A DNA stretch of 64,000 bases, from positions 1,736,001 through 1,800,000 of the forward strand of contig NC_059416.1 in assembly GCF_905220565.1 (NCBI RefSeq). The letters are read 5' to 3'. Shown piece after piece: positions 34,325-46,190 of the stretch. A model generated the notes under the pieces. The model saw only the letters and a list, made by a program, of their open reading frames with translations. It searched no databases and was not told where the DNA came from. This DNA is from Melitaea cinxia. Its lineage: Eukaryota; Arthropoda; Insecta; Lepidoptera; Nymphalidae. The position numbers and the translations under genes are program-made. Each line of letters opens with the position of its first letter. The stretch's first letter is position 1.

Positions 34325-35998
34325 GTACTGGCTGACGCGGAGGAAGCCCCAATAACTTTTATCTCCCAGGCATGCAGCGGGAATAGTCTTGCGATTCAGG
34401 GAACTATTAACGGGACGGATTGCAAAATGACTCTAGCCACAGGCGCCTCTAGAACAATAGTGAACCCAAAGCTGGTAAAAGCCGCAAGGGGACACAAGAG
34501 GAGAATTAACTGTCGGCTTCTTACGGCCTCCGGTCAGCCCATACCCGTCCTGGGAGAAATGTCAGTTACGATGTATGTAGGGGGCTCCTCATACTCTCAT
34601 AACGTTATCGTGGCTGAGATTATGGATGATTGCATCTTGGGTTTGGATTTCATGAAGAAACACAACTGCAGAATTAATGTCACTGACGGAGTTTTCAAGT
34701 GTGGTGAAGAAGAAATCTTCATTCTTGGTGGTGCTTGCGGGAAAGTTGCATGTGTAAAGAAAGTCATTATACCTGGAAGAGCGGAAACTCGGGTGTTGGT
34801 GAAACTACCGATAACTGGAAAGAAAAAGTCAAACAGATGCGTGGTGATCGAAGACACACCTACCAAGACATCGGCGCAAAAACTGATGATAGCGAGAACC
34901 CTTGTTAGTGGAAGCAGTAATGCTGTGGTCAAGGTTTTTAATCTTGATGATCGCGAGTTCTGCTTGAACAAAGGGGACGTCATTGAAAAGTGCGAAGAAG
35001 TTGTCTGGATGAAAAAGTGTAGTTCGATGACAGGCGCAGACTTGGCAAAGAGCAACAACTACGGATTAGTGACTGAGCTACTCGATGACTGCAAGAGTAA
35101 TCTCTCTTATTCGCAGAGCATGAAAGCCAAGAAGTTTTTACAGCGCTACGTGCATATCTTCTCCAGTCACGAAGGGGACCTTGGAAGAACATCAGTGGTC
35201 CAGCACAGGATAGATACAGGAAGTGAGAGACCAATTCGTCAACGAGCAAGACGAATACCAATTGCAAAGGAAAAAGAAGTTGAAGGTCTTTTGCAGGACA
35301 TGCGAAGGAATAAGATTATTGAACCGTCTGCAAGTCCGTGGTGCTCACCTGTTGTATTAGTGAAAAAGAAAGATGGTAGCACGAGATTTTGTGTGGACTA
35401 CAGGCGTCTCAATGATGTCTCTAAGAAGGACAGTTACCCGTTACCTCGAATCGACGACACTTTGGATACCTTGAGTGGCATGAAATGGTTCTCAACCCTA
35501 GATCTAATATCTGGATACTGGCAGGTGGAAATTCATCCAAAAGACAAGGAGAAGACAGCTTTCTCGACCGGTAAATGTTTATGGCAATATAAAGTCATGC
35601 CCTTCGGATTATGCAACGCACCTGCCACATTCGAGCGACTCGTGGAGTGTGTACTGGTAGGCTTAGTTGGAGAGGCTTGCTTAGTCTACTTAGATGACGT
35701 CATCATTGTCGGCCGTGACTTCGACAGCCATTTGCAAAACTTGGAGCGAGTTTTCGCAAAAATAGAGGGGGCAAAATTAAAGTTGAACCCGAAAAAATGT
35801 CGTTTATTCAGGAATAAGGTCAGTTATCTCGGCCATGTTATCTCCAGTGATGGAATCCAGACAGACCCGGAGAAACTGGAAGCAGTCCAAAAATGGTCTA
35901 CCCCTAAGGACAAAACCGAAGTGCGGGCATTCCTCGGTCTATGCTCATACTACAGGCGTTTTGTTAAGGGATTCTCAGAGATAGCCAAGCCATCAGCT
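34325..35998 (+). pseudogene. Gypsy pol: protease and reverse transcriptase
   Basis: Begins 20 bases beyond the gag stop, in the -1 frame relative to gag. The retropepsin part has LATGAS where the active-site D-[ST]-G triad is expected: codon 34436-34438 encodes Ala in place of the catalytic Asp, so the protease should be inactive. The flap-side motif ILGLDF is present. The reverse transcriptase carries RFCVDYRRLN, MPFGLCNAPATFERL and the catalytic YLDD (35687-35698), all intact. The frame closes at 36008-36010, after a frameshift close to 35990 that separates it from RNase H. The short gap after gag suggests an original frameshift or readthrough arrangement altered by an indel. Confidence 0.9.
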
Positions 35999-36467
35999 GA
36001 CAGAAGATAAACGACAATTTAGTCGGGATGAGACTTGTGAAGATTCTTTTCAGAAACTGAAAAAACATATGTGTGAAACACCAATCCTGGGATATCCACA
36101 AACCGAAGGTCGGTTTATAGTCGACACGGATGCAAGCAACACGGCCATTGGAGGGGTGTTATCTCAAAAACAGGGTGAAAGAGAAGTAGTTATTGCATAT
36201 TTCAGCAAATCTTTATCCAAGCTAGAGAGAAACTACTGTGTGACAAGAAGAGAACTCTTGGCTATTGTAAAGACTTTACAACATTTCAACAAATATCTCA
36301 TCGGCAGACAGTTTTTACTGCGAACTGATCACGCAGCCTTGAAGTGGCTACTGCAATTCAAGAACCCAGAAGGTCAAGTAGCTCGATGGATTGAGCAGCT
36401 TCAGGAGTACGACTTCAAGGCGGAACACCGCAGCGGAAAGATGCATGGGAATGCCGACGCACTCTGA
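35997..36467 (+). pseudogene. Gypsy pol: RNase H
   Basis: In frame 0 after the frameshift. Shows FIVDTDASNTAIGGVLSQ, then the RREL and RTDHAAL motifs of the Ty3/Gypsy RNase H, and ends at a TGA (36465-36467) after HGNADAL. The Asp residues of the RNase H core (VDTDAS, RTDH) are present. Confidence 0.9.
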
Positions 36468-37388
36468 CGAAGGACGTGTTCGGAAGACTGCAAACATTGT
36501 GTTAAACAAGAATCTAATGAAGTAACATTAAAGCTAACAAGAACAAGTCCTTTGGGTATCTGGGAGAATAATGCTATGAGGGAATCTCAAAAAAGAGATG
36601 ACGACCTTTGGCACATCATCACATGGAAGAAACGGGGTGACGTAAAACTAGTCTGGAGAGAGGTTGTACCCACTGGCGCTGTCACTAAGGCGTACTGGGC
36701 TCAATGGGACAGTCTGATACTTCAAAACGGAATACTCTACCGGAAATGGGAGAAGACTAACGGCAGAGAGTTCCACCTTCAGATAATTGTCCCAAGAACG
36801 AGAGTACCAGACGTTCTCCGTGAAATACATGATGGCATATCAGGAGGTCATCTAGGTGTCAAGAGGACGTTAACAAAAGTGCGAGAACGATTCTACTGGT
36901 TGCATTGTCGAGATGATGTACAGGATTGGTGCCGCAAATGTACTACTTGCGCTACTGTAAAAGGACCACAGACCAGGAGCCGTGGGAATCTGCGGTTGTA
37001 TAACGTCGGTGCTCCGTGGGAACGAATTGCAGTTGACGTAGCGGGGCCATTTCCTGTAACGGAATCGGGAAACAAGAATTTTATGGTCGTCATGGACTAC
37101 TTCACCAAATGGCCCGAAGTGTTCGCCATACCAAACCAAGAAGCTACAACAGTCGCTTCTAAGTTAGTCGAAGAAGTGATATGTCGCTTTGGTGTGCCTC
37201 TAGAAATCCATTCTGATCAGGGCAGGAACTTCGAATCGCAAGTATTCCAGGAAGTGTGCAGAATTTTGGGCATGGATAAGACGAGGACCACTGCGTACCA
37301 TCCACAGTCTGATGGAATGGTTGAGAGATTTCACCAGATCCTTGAGAGGCATTTGGCGAAATTGGTAGACGACAAACAAAAAGATTGA
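36468..37388 (+). pseudogene. Gypsy pol: integrase, N-terminal and catalytic parts
   Basis: Same frame as RNase H, continuing past the stop. An HHCC zinc-binding region is visible (HDGISGGHLGVKR ... CRKCTTC). The catalytic triad is intact: Asp in AVDVAGPF, Asp in HSDQGRNF, Glu in HPQSDGMVERF. A TGA at 37386-37388 interrupts it where other Gypsy integrases continue. Confidence 0.9.
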
Positions 37389-37885
37389 GACAAGTATATA
37401 CCACCCTTCCTTCTGTCGTACCGAACCGCCGAGCATGAGAGCATAAAAGCTACCCCGGCGTATGTCAATTACGGTAGAGAATTACGAATACCGGTAGAGC
37501 TATTGACTGGAGGGTCACCGGAGGGATCAAATACCGTACAAGACCAGTTAGCGATTTAAGGGAAAAAATGCGCTATATACACACTTTGGTTCGGGAAAAT
37601 GGTTTACAGTCAAGTGAGAACATGAAAACTAGATACGACCGGAAATCGAACACGAGCGGCTTCAAGGAAGGGTCTCTGGTATGGCTGCATAACCCAACCC
37701 GCCGGAAAGGGAAATCTCCAAAATTGCAGACCAAGTGGGAGGGTCCATACAAAGTGGTTACCCGACTGAATGATGTGACTTACAGGATCCAAAAGCAACC
37801 AAGAGAGTCATTAAAAGTGGTACACATAGACCGTCTGGCGCGTTACCATGGCAGTAACAACGATGCTCGGGACGAGCATCTCTAA
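37389..37885 (+). pseudogene. Gypsy pol: integrase C-terminal part
   Basis: Frame 0 continues to a TAA at 37557. A frameshift near 37553 moves the coding to another frame. Then GSLVWLHNPTRRKGKSPKL and KWEGPYKVV mark the small C-terminal (GPY/F-type) domain, ending with RLARYHGSNN at 37885. Basic residues and the WEGPYKV motif fit the DNA-binding end of Ty3/Gypsy integrases. Confidence 0.85.
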
Positions 37886-37896
37886 GACGGGAGTAG

Positions 37897-38342
37897 TGTT
37901 ACGAACACACAAAGAAACTAGCGCCATCTAGCGGCAACCATTGAAACCACATAAAGACAGTGATAGCATGAAACTCTCTACTCAATACTAGATGGCGCTA
38001 GAGGAACTACTGTGGAACTATATAGAAGTATAGTCTCGAAAACCGGGTACATGCGCGAACTTTCCAGAATAGTCTGGGCCTCGTGTCGGCCGATATAAAT
38101 AGCCGCAGATAGGCGAGCGAGTTCAGTTCAGTTTGAGCGATCTTCGAGGCGACTTCAAAAGTGAAAACTAGTGATCAAGAGTGGTACCAGCGAAACCTAC
38201 GACCTTGGCTACGACTTAGGACATCGTTAGTGCTTAGTGTTTGAACCTAGTGCTTTGTGTTCGACCTAGTGCTAGTGAATAAAGTCTCCTAAAGAGTCAG
38301 CAGGTCTTTCTCTCCAAATCCTTCGAACCCTAATACGGAACA
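37897..38342 (+). repeat. Gypsy right LTR
   Basis: 446 bp, same length as the left LTR, with the poly(A) signal at 38278-38283. Its U3 holds a perfect 14-base inverted pair, ctagcgccatctag (37918-37931) and ctagatggcgctag (37988-38001). A purine-rich stretch (aagacgggagtag) just before it is a weak candidate for the polypurine tract. Confidence 0.95.
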
Positions 38343-38347
38343 ATATT

Positions 38348-38495
38348 ATAACAACCGGGACTGCTCTCCAAGAACAACCATATCGGAAATAAATATTTGT
38401 ATAAACGCAAATATCCACTCCAAGCGGGAATTGAACCCGCCGCCGGTATTTGTTCGCCGTCGATGCCGCACACCATTGCACCAGATCATATACAA
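38348..38495 (-). repeat. Family 3 tRNA-derived SINE fragment
   Basis: acaaccgggactgctctcc, then cgggaattgaacccgcc (B box on minus). It directly follows the Gypsy right target duplication, so the Gypsy inserted at its edge. Confidence 0.75.
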
Positions 38496-40633
38496 ATACA
38501 TAAACTCAATATAAAAGAAAATGTAGCACATACATGTGTATATAAATAATACATCCAGACTTGGGGCGGGGTTTCAGTCCCTTAGAGTGGAAAACAAGGT
38601 CAATGCCAACTGAATTAATTTGTTAGTCACTAGTAATATTATAGTATCTCATATACAGTCATTTTTATATTATTAGTTGAAATTTATAATGTTTTCTTAT
38701 ATCTATAAAATAAATTTCTTAAATAAAAATAAAGTAACACTCAATTATATTTTGTTAGTTTTCAGACAATCCTCCCGTGACCATGGTTGCTGTAAAGTAT
38801 CGAAACGTCGGGCATGTAAAAAATGTAATAAACCGCGATTAAATCCGAAAAAGTTGTTTCATTATAATAAGGGAAATTCGCGTAAACATTAGAAAACAAT
38901 ATGTATTTTAAATACTTTAATACTTAAATATTGGGTTCTATGCAATATTTAATTTTACGAAGCCCCATCAAATTCATCTACTAAAATTTTACTGAAGTCA
39001 ACTACAGAACTAAATTTTTAAAAATAGCTTAAGTAGAAATGGAAATCATATTTTAGTTCGTCCCTAAAAAAAACAATTAAAGCTTTTTTTACGATATTCC
39101 CATATCTATAAAAGCCAGTTAGTGTTTTTGCTCGAAACAAAACTTCATAATCGTAAGCAAAAGAAGCATGAAGCGTCGCGGGTAAAAACTAGTTTTCTCA
39201 CAACTAACCTCGCTTAAACTCAAACTGAATTAATTTTAATATACGACCACTTCAATTACAAACGCGAAGTTTATACGAAGTTTAAACAAGTTTTCACTAC
39301 CTACCAAATAGGATTTCAAGTTTCTAATATACGGAAATTCACTGTACTTATAAACAAATGCCTTCAATTATTATGCTTATGTCGGTGGAAAGGATGATAA
39401 GGCCCACTGGGTATACGAATTCCAACACCTATAATAAGTTTCTGAGTTCGATCGTATTATTTATATTTTTGTTACCTTATAATTTTTACTGCGTGTGATT
39501 TTGATGTTTTTTTTTTTTTAATCTGGTACTGGTAGTATAATCTGGTTGATCGAAATTTAACGTGTACTTTTTGAGGTATGTCTAATAATGCGTATGTAAT
39601 TAAATATATTTATATTTGATTACCTAAGATGTGACTTGTCGATGAAATTTGAAGTGATTTTTCTTTCGTTTGTGAGAAAATACTGTTCTCCATTCTACGT
39701 GACATTGGCGAAATCATCTGTGCTCATTTGGCAATATTGAAAGCCATTTTAAGAAGAAGAAGATTAAGAGAAAATACTGTAATAGAGATTTGAATTTATC
39801 ATTCGTCAACAATGGTCAAACATGGTCAAGAAATAAGGTGTGTCAGGAGTAGTCTACTAGGGCATAGTTGAGCAGTTGTGGATTAAACTCTTTTTATTTC
39901 TCGTTTCCATTGATAGCGAAATTATCTGCCAACCTGCAATGAAACATGTCAGATTATGTTTCAACCGCTCTCCTTTATGTAAATGAGTCCTTTGCCCAAC
40001 AAGGAATGTCCGTAGGTTGTTTTAGTTCACTTCAATAAGAAAGCATTCTGACATGTATAACCACGATCTCGGTGTTACTAAAATTATCGCGTTGATCAAA
40101 GCAAACATACTCAAGAATTAATATTAATACGACATATTGTAATTTGTAATGGGAAATAAAACAGCGCCATCTATTAACAGCACAAACAAAAACAATTACG
40201 TAAAAAGTGCCAGAAGATTTTTATGTCGCAGAACGATTATTTCATAACGATATAAATGTCGGAACGTTATAATTTACACAAGTTATCCATTTTTCCCTTT
40301 TGGTAAAGTTGTTGGGAGATAGTTATGAGTACTATATTACTTAAATGCGTAAAAGGTTTCAGTCGGCCATTACTATAAATACATAGAAATGGGTGTTTCC
40401 ATTAAGGCTCGCTCTTTAAATTGTTTTTTATAACTTCATAATATTTTAAAAATGCTATAAAATCGTATATTTTGCCGTGATACAGAGTGTGTTGGCCTGG
40501 ATTTCGTTGTAGGTCGTTTGGTTTTTTCCAATTCTTTCCCATAGCAATAAGTATTTGTACAAACTGTTCAAAGATCCTTACACCAGTGTACTAACCGTTT
40601 GAAATTAATGCTTACCTAGGTCATTATTTATTC
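38496..40633. other. AT-rich region with one repeat-like patch
   Basis: 38765-38890 (accatggttgctgtaaagta, aagttgtttcattataataa) resembles a dispersed lepidopteran repeat from memory. 39540-39680 is a weak, decayed family 5 relative. No host gene is recognised. Confidence 0.45.
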
Positions 40634-40972
40634 ATCATCATCATCACTTCAGCCTAATATAGTCCACTGCTGGACATAGGCCTCCACAAGTTCGCACCAA
40701 AAATGCGTGAACTCATATGTGTTGCCCATAGTCACCACGCTGGGAAGGCGGGTTGGTGACCGCAGGGCTGGCTTTGTCGCACCTAAGACGCTGCTGCCCG
40801 TCTTCAGCCTGTGTCTTTCAAAGCCAGCGGTTAGATGGTTATCCCGCCATCGGTCGGCTTCTTAAGTTCCAAAGTGGTAGTGGAACCTTGTTATCCCTTA
40901 GTCGCCTCTTACGACACCCACGGGAAGAGAGGGGGTGGCTATATTCTTTGGTGCCGTAGCCAGACAGCAAAG
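40634..40972 (-). repeat. Family 2 repeat, full length
   Basis: A short ATC tail at the left and the whole body through gagagggggtggctatattc to gccgtagccagacagc. Very similar to the copy at 43008. Confidence 0.92.
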
Positions 40973-41972
40973 CATTATTTATTAATACTTATTAATTTGG
41001 TAGGGTAATAGTATTCTTAACAACAGCCGCTGTCCAGTGTGCACTTATGCTACTATAATTTCTAGTATAACTTGGCTTTGTGCAGCTGTTTTAAATGTTT
41101 TTATTACATAATGACAGTATTGCGAAGTGCAGCTAACGTAAGTTCTCACTACACTTTTCTAAATTTACCACTTCTGTACGGAATTCTGTACGTATTTAAC
41201 ACTAACCATTTTAATAAATTTCGTGAATTAAAAATAGTGTTAAAAAGTAATCGTAAATACTAATACTTAGTGTTAATATTTGAAATCGTTTATGCTACAT
41301 TTTTACATAATTTAAAAATAGTGTCATTAGTATAAGTGCCTTGGAGAGCACGTTAAGCCGTCGGTTCCGGTTGTTATCATAAATATTTAAAAAAAAAAAC
41401 ATATAGTGGGTACTCAAACAAAAATTGGTATAAGTAAAACCGTTTGATGTAGGCCGAAGTATCAATTCGTTTATATGTTTTTATCGCCCGTTAAATTGTA
41501 CATTTATATCAGTGCCCGTTAGTATTTCACTCGTTGACGTATTTGACGATATATCTCCTTATCTTAGTTAGAATATAGTGTTTGATTAAACATTAAAATA
41601 ACTATCGTACCACACGTTTCATAATATTAAATAGCTTTATCGTACACATGTATGTTAATACAGAACCAATCTTAATAATAAATATAGAGAGTGAAACGGT
41701 TCATCGAATTTTTTTAAATTTATCTAAGACATAAGTTACTGATAGATTTTTTCAGGACAGATGAAAAGGGGCATTATGGCCAGTTTTATATCAACTAATG
41801 CGTGTTATGTATCACTTATTGTTTAACTCATTGTAGACAGCTGGGTGTACGGAAAAACTCCTTCAAGTTTATTTTTTATGTACACGATCAAACATAAAAT
41901 TGATTTGTAAAATACCGTTGTGTAATAAGTTCATTAGTTGCATATAAATAAATAAATATATAAATACATTAT
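40973..41972. other. AT-rich spacer
   Basis: Contains a small family 3 scrap at 41340-41382 (ggagagcacgttaagccgtc). No gene. Confidence 0.5.
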
Positions 41973-42196
41973 AACATACACACACGGCCGTCTGTTCCCA
42001 TGGTAAGCAACTTAATATTTGTGTTACAGGTAACAGAAGACTGTTATAGCTAGGAATTTTTTTATATATACATAGAATTAATACATATATAAATATATAC
42101 ATACACATATTACACCCAGACTCAGGCGGGATCGAATCCGCAACCCGCGAAACAGAAAGCAGAGCAACTACAAACTTCGTCAACGGGCTAGTCAAA
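41973..42196 (-). repeat. Family 4 tRNA-derived SINE
   Basis: Minus, complete head and body. One base is lost in the B-box arm (cgggatcgaatccgcaac). Confidence 0.88.
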
Positions 42197-43007
42197 GTTA
42201 TATGTCAGATAGCTTCATCAGCCGTTACAATTAGCCCTTAGCTTACTTAAAAAAGGCATCCATCAATCGTCACATAACAGTCTAGACCCGTAAGAAAAAT
42301 CATCAAACTGATAAGTTAATGATATCGATTACCGTACATATTTTACGACACACGTGCGTTATCAATCTCTTTAAAATCCCTAGTCTACCAGACGTGACCT
42401 AAAAACTAAAAAAAACTCTGCCCCAGGACTCCTTTGTCGACGAAAAATCTTACCTTTCATTGTAATAGAAATTGAAGATATCGCTGAAACCAAAATGTCC
42501 GATCACGTCCCAATATGTGGTCGGAAGAATTCGATATTGAAACATATGACCTGGTTAATTTTATTAAATTACATTACATTTGTTGAAACTTTCTGCTGAC
42601 TCGTATAATAGCAATATTTGTTTAAATAAAAATGAAACGTTAATTGTACTGCTAAAGCGAAAAACGAGTCAACTGGACCTAATTACTAATTCTTTTATTT
42701 TCAAGTTTTCTATTATAAGTGGAAATTGAGAAAATCGCACAGAAATTTTAGACAACGTAATAAATCATTGTTGTAATAAGTATTAAGTGTAAATTTTAAA
42801 AAATGTGCAACGTTTTACAAACGGCTCATACGATTAGATACTATACTGATACCTGTGAAGTGTTTTATGTTAACATGTTATAATTACTTTTTCGTGTTTA
42901 CACGTGTATGTTTGTAAATGTCAGTTAAGAGCTTTTGTTAAACAATTTGTCAAATTACATGATTTAATAAAGACATTTAAAAATCAATCAAAATCAATAA
43001 ATCATTC
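42197..43007. other. AT-rich spacer
   Basis: Nothing recognised on either strand. Confidence 0.5.
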
Positions 43008-43363
43008 ATCATCATCATCATCATCACTTCAGCCTAATATAGTCCACTGCTGGACATAGGCCTCCACAAGTTTGCGCCAAAAATGGCGTGTGGCGTGTGT
43101 CATGTTTTTTGCCCATAGTCACCACGCTGGGCAGGTGGGTTGGTGAGCGCAGGGCTGGCTTTGTCGCACCGAAGACGCTGCTGCCCGTCTTCGGCCTGTG
43201 TATTTTAAAGCCAGCAGTTGGATGGTTATCCCGCAATCGGTCGGCTTTTTAAGTTTTAAGGTGGTCGTGGAACTGTGTTATCCCTTAGTCGCCTCTTACG
43301 ACACCCACGGGAAGAGAGGGGGTGGCTATATTCTTTAATGCCGTAATCACACAGCATAATAAA
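43008..43363 (-). repeat. Family 2 repeat, full length
   Basis: ATC tail at the left, complete body. A local duplication 'ggcgtgtggcgtgtg' occurs near 43085. Confidence 0.92.
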
Positions 43364-43409
43364 TTATTACGATTATACTTTACACGTTTGATAGTATATT
43401 ATATTACTA

Positions 43410-43575
43410 GCTGTGCCCCGCATTTTTACCCGCGTAAACTCGAGGAAACGAATATCTTATAGCCTTCCTCAGCAATGGGTTATTCACCACATAGAGAATT
43501 ATTCATTTTGAACCAATAGTTCTTAAGATTAGTGCGCTTACAAAAAAAACTATTCAGCTTTATAATATAAGTATA
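43410..43575 (+). repeat. Family 8 relative
   Basis: ctagctgtgccccgcatttt head and cagctttataatataagta end. Non-coding and diverged. Confidence 0.55.
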
Positions 43576-43894
43576 AATAATATAGTTATGGTATATCTTA
43601 GCATATATTTTTCAGTACAACACAAAGAACACATGACAAAGACAGTAAACCACGATGGGCGGTCTTGTGAGTAATTAGCCATTCCTCTCAGACGACCCAA
43701 ACCTAAATACGGAATTCAATACAAAAACTGTTGTGACAAAGCTACATATCATTTGCAAAACAAATAATTATGTTAAAACTGACGACATCCACAACGAACG
43801 CAGTCTAAAAAATAGTCAATTACATACATATAAGGATAACTCAAAAAGTACTCATCAGATCTCGATAACATTATAAATAAAATAATAAATATCT

Positions 43895-44113
43895 ATAACA
43901 TACACATACGGTCGTCTGTTCCTGAGGTAATTAACTTAATGCTTGTTTTTAAGTAACAGTTGGCTGATGATAGTTACCTTTTTTTTTCGATAGATACACC
44001 TTAATAATACTCGTAGAAAAAAAACATCATGGTCAGGCTTGAGGCGTGAATCGAACAACCAACCACGGAGCAGAAAGCAGGGCCACTACAAACTGCGCCA
44101 AAGGCTAGTCAAA
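43895..44113 (-). repeat. Family 4 tRNA-derived SINE, decayed
   Basis: Minus; the head has lost part of the T arm (gtgaatcgaacaaccaacc). The body gtcgtctgttcctgaggtaa is clear. Confidence 0.8.
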
Positions 44114-44694
44114 ACATACGTACATAGTCAAAACATTTAAATGAGAGCACAAGACAGAACCAGCTTCCGATTAAAATATAATCATCTAAATCCGTGCACC
44201 CAAATACACGTAAAAAAATATAGTCGAATTGAGAAACTCCTCCTTTTTTTAAGTCGGGTAGAACTGTTTTCAAATGAACCATTTTTCGTGACAGATCTGC
44301 TGCAGACAGGCAACATTAAAAGAAAAACAAGCCTCGTTCGTATCTCTCATCACTGCATATTAAAACTTTGCCGAACTTCAATCACATTCATGAACAAAAA
44401 CTTCAAAAAAAATGTACAATACGCAGACGGCGTGTTTGTTATCGAAACTTCGTGAATGTCGTTTTGATGTCATGTTTAATATGTCATAAATAATTCCGTG
44501 CCTCCTGTGACAAGTGATACAAGTCGAAAATCAACGTTTTACAGCACATCATAATTATTTTTTTAAAAATTAGTTGTCATGAACTAAGTAAGCTAGATTC
44601 AATTTGAGTATCTTATTTTGTAAAAAAAAAATATGGCTAGCTTTAGATTAAGAACCGCATTTTGAAGTTGTATAGGTTAGGGCTATTTTTTTTG
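44114..44694. other. Spacer with a family 5 scrap
   Basis: 44207-44268 is a minus family 5 left end (tcgaattgagaaactcctcc). The 104-codon ORF at 44141-44455 runs through it and is not a gene. Confidence 0.5.
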
Positions 44695-44922
44695 TAACCA
44701 AATTATATTATCTATGATTTTATTTTTGTGTTACCCACACACTAGGAATTCTATACATTTTTGAATATCATATCAAAAATTGACCGCTCCAGCGGGGTTC
44801 GAACCCGCGTCTCCGACTGACCGTGTCGGCGCTCTAGCCAATCAAGCTATGGAACGATGTACCCGCTAGATCGAAATTTTTGTAATGATGATTTTTATAT
44901 TCGGTTTAAGCGAACAGCGGTT
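44695..44922 (-). repeat. Family 9 repeat with tRNA-like core (inverted partner 1)
   Basis: Minus copy of a ~0.2-kb repeat. The core at 44785-44856 folds as a 72-nt cloverleaf: a 7-bp acceptor stem, a D arm, a 5-bp anticodon stem, and a 5-bp T stem with loop TTCGAAC. The anticodon position reads GGT, but position 33 is C rather than the near-universal T, so it is unlikely to be a working tRNA. Flanks are shared with the copy at 49806, including tcatatcaaaaattgacc. The core differs from its partner at one position of 72. Confidence 0.8.
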
Positions 44923-45392
44923 AACCAAATTATGTCGATAAACGATCAAATTTTGAGCTTGGATAATTCGACGGTTCTTAATCTAAAGCCTTACCAAAAA
45001 CATTCCCTTTCAATATACCTTATGGGTCTTTTATGGTAATTATTTTGTTTGAAGGTTATTTACTTAAATTTTTAGAGTTGTATCTTTTTTCCCCATCAAT
45101 TAAGTGCTACAATTGTGATAAATGATACTTGCACAGTTAAATTACTTACTCCTACAACTTGTCTTTATACAAAATATAGAATAAAACATCTAAGCGCAAT
45201 TTGTTTCAAACAAAATATAAAGCCAACCCTAGAAAAGATTTTTTTTGTTACCACTCACATAAATTGCCTGAATTTTACCTGTTTACGAAAGGTTTAAGTT
45301 AAAAGGGATATAGTTAAGTCTAGTTACATCAGTATTAAAAAAAAAATATTGAAAAATAAATGTGAAATTATTTAACTTCACATTTATTTTTT
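44923..45392. other. AT-rich spacer
   Basis: No gene; the short ORFs have no features. Confidence 0.5.
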
Positions 45393-45832
45393 ACTGGCGA
45401 CCCGCCCCGGCTTCGCACGGGTGCAATGCTGATATTAAATATACTACAAAATGTCTTTATTTATAGTATGAAGCTAGCTTATAACATGGTTATTAACATA
45501 ATAACAACAACATTCAAATATGCGTCGTTAGATTACACGCTGTTACAGAATGCGTTGAAAAAATAAAGGTTTACTGCTCGTTCCCCGTAGGTGATAGCGT
45601 GATAATTTGTAGCCTATATGTTGACCCGACTTCTTAATAATATTCATGCCAAATTTGAAAGTAAAGCCATCCAGTACTTTTTGAGTTTATCCCGGACATA
45701 CATACAGACAAACAGACAAAAAATCTAAAAACTATATTTTTAGCTTCGGTATCGATTCTAGATCACCCCCCAAGTATTCTTTAAAAAAAATAGTCAATGT
45801 ACAGTTTTGACTTTCCTACCATTTTATTATCC
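45393..45832 (+). repeat. Family 8 long form, tandem copy 1
   Basis: Starts ctggcgacccgccccggctt, contains tgctcgttccccgtaggtga and tgacccgacttcttaataat, and ends ttcctaccattttattat. The second copy starts about 441 bases later. Confidence 0.8.
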
Positions 45833-45833
45833 T

Positions 45834-46190
45834 ACTTGCGACCCGCCCCGGCTACGCACGGGTGCAGTGCTTATACTAAATATACTACAGAATGTCTTTA
45901 TTTATAGTGTGAAGCTAGCTTATAACATGGTTATTAAAATAATAACAACAAAATTCAAATGCGTCATGCGTCGTTAGATTACACGTTGTTACAGATTGCG
46001 TTGAAGAAATAAAGGTTTACTGCTCGTTCCCCGTAAGTGATAGCGTGATAATATGTATTCTATATGTTGACCCGACTTCTTAATAATATTTTTGCCAAAG
46101 AAGTAAATCCATACAGTACTTTTTGAGTTTATCCCGGACATACATACAGACAAACAGATAAATTCCTACCATTTTATTATATGTATAGAT
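45834..46190 (+). repeat. Family 8 long form, tandem copy 2
   Basis: Repeats the first copy with few changes but lacks ~85 bases before the shared end ttcctaccattttattat, so the tandem copies have diverged by a deletion. Confidence 0.8.

Larger units (their letters stand above)
32389..38342 (+). mobile_element. Ty3/Gypsy LTR retrotransposon, complete but inactivated
   Basis: A 5954-bp element bounded by two 446-bp LTRs that begin TGTTACG and end AACA, and flanked by a 4-bp target duplication ATAT (32385-32388 and 38343-38346). Internal order is primer site, gag, protease, reverse transcriptase, RNase H, integrase, which is the Ty3/Gypsy order. There is no env-like ORF: only 11 bases separate the last coding stop from the right LTR. 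By eye the LTRs differ at about 14 positions (roughly 3%), so the insertion is not very recent. Lesions are a gag stop (33870), loss of the protease Asp (34436), a frameshift near 35990, stops at 36465 and 37386, and a frameshift near 37553. Confidence 0.95.

Noticed and set aside
37886..37896. An env-like ORF in the Gypsy element
   Set aside because: Only 11 bases lie between the integrase stop and the right LTR.
38677..38892. 71-codon ORF with Cys/Lys-rich end
   Set aside because: The Cys-rich part reads through a sequence resembling a dispersed repeat; no zinc-finger spacing holds up.
44141..44455. 104-codon ORF
   Set aside because: Crosses a family 5 fragment and shows no conserved features; not a GPCR exon despite its position upstream of the receptor.
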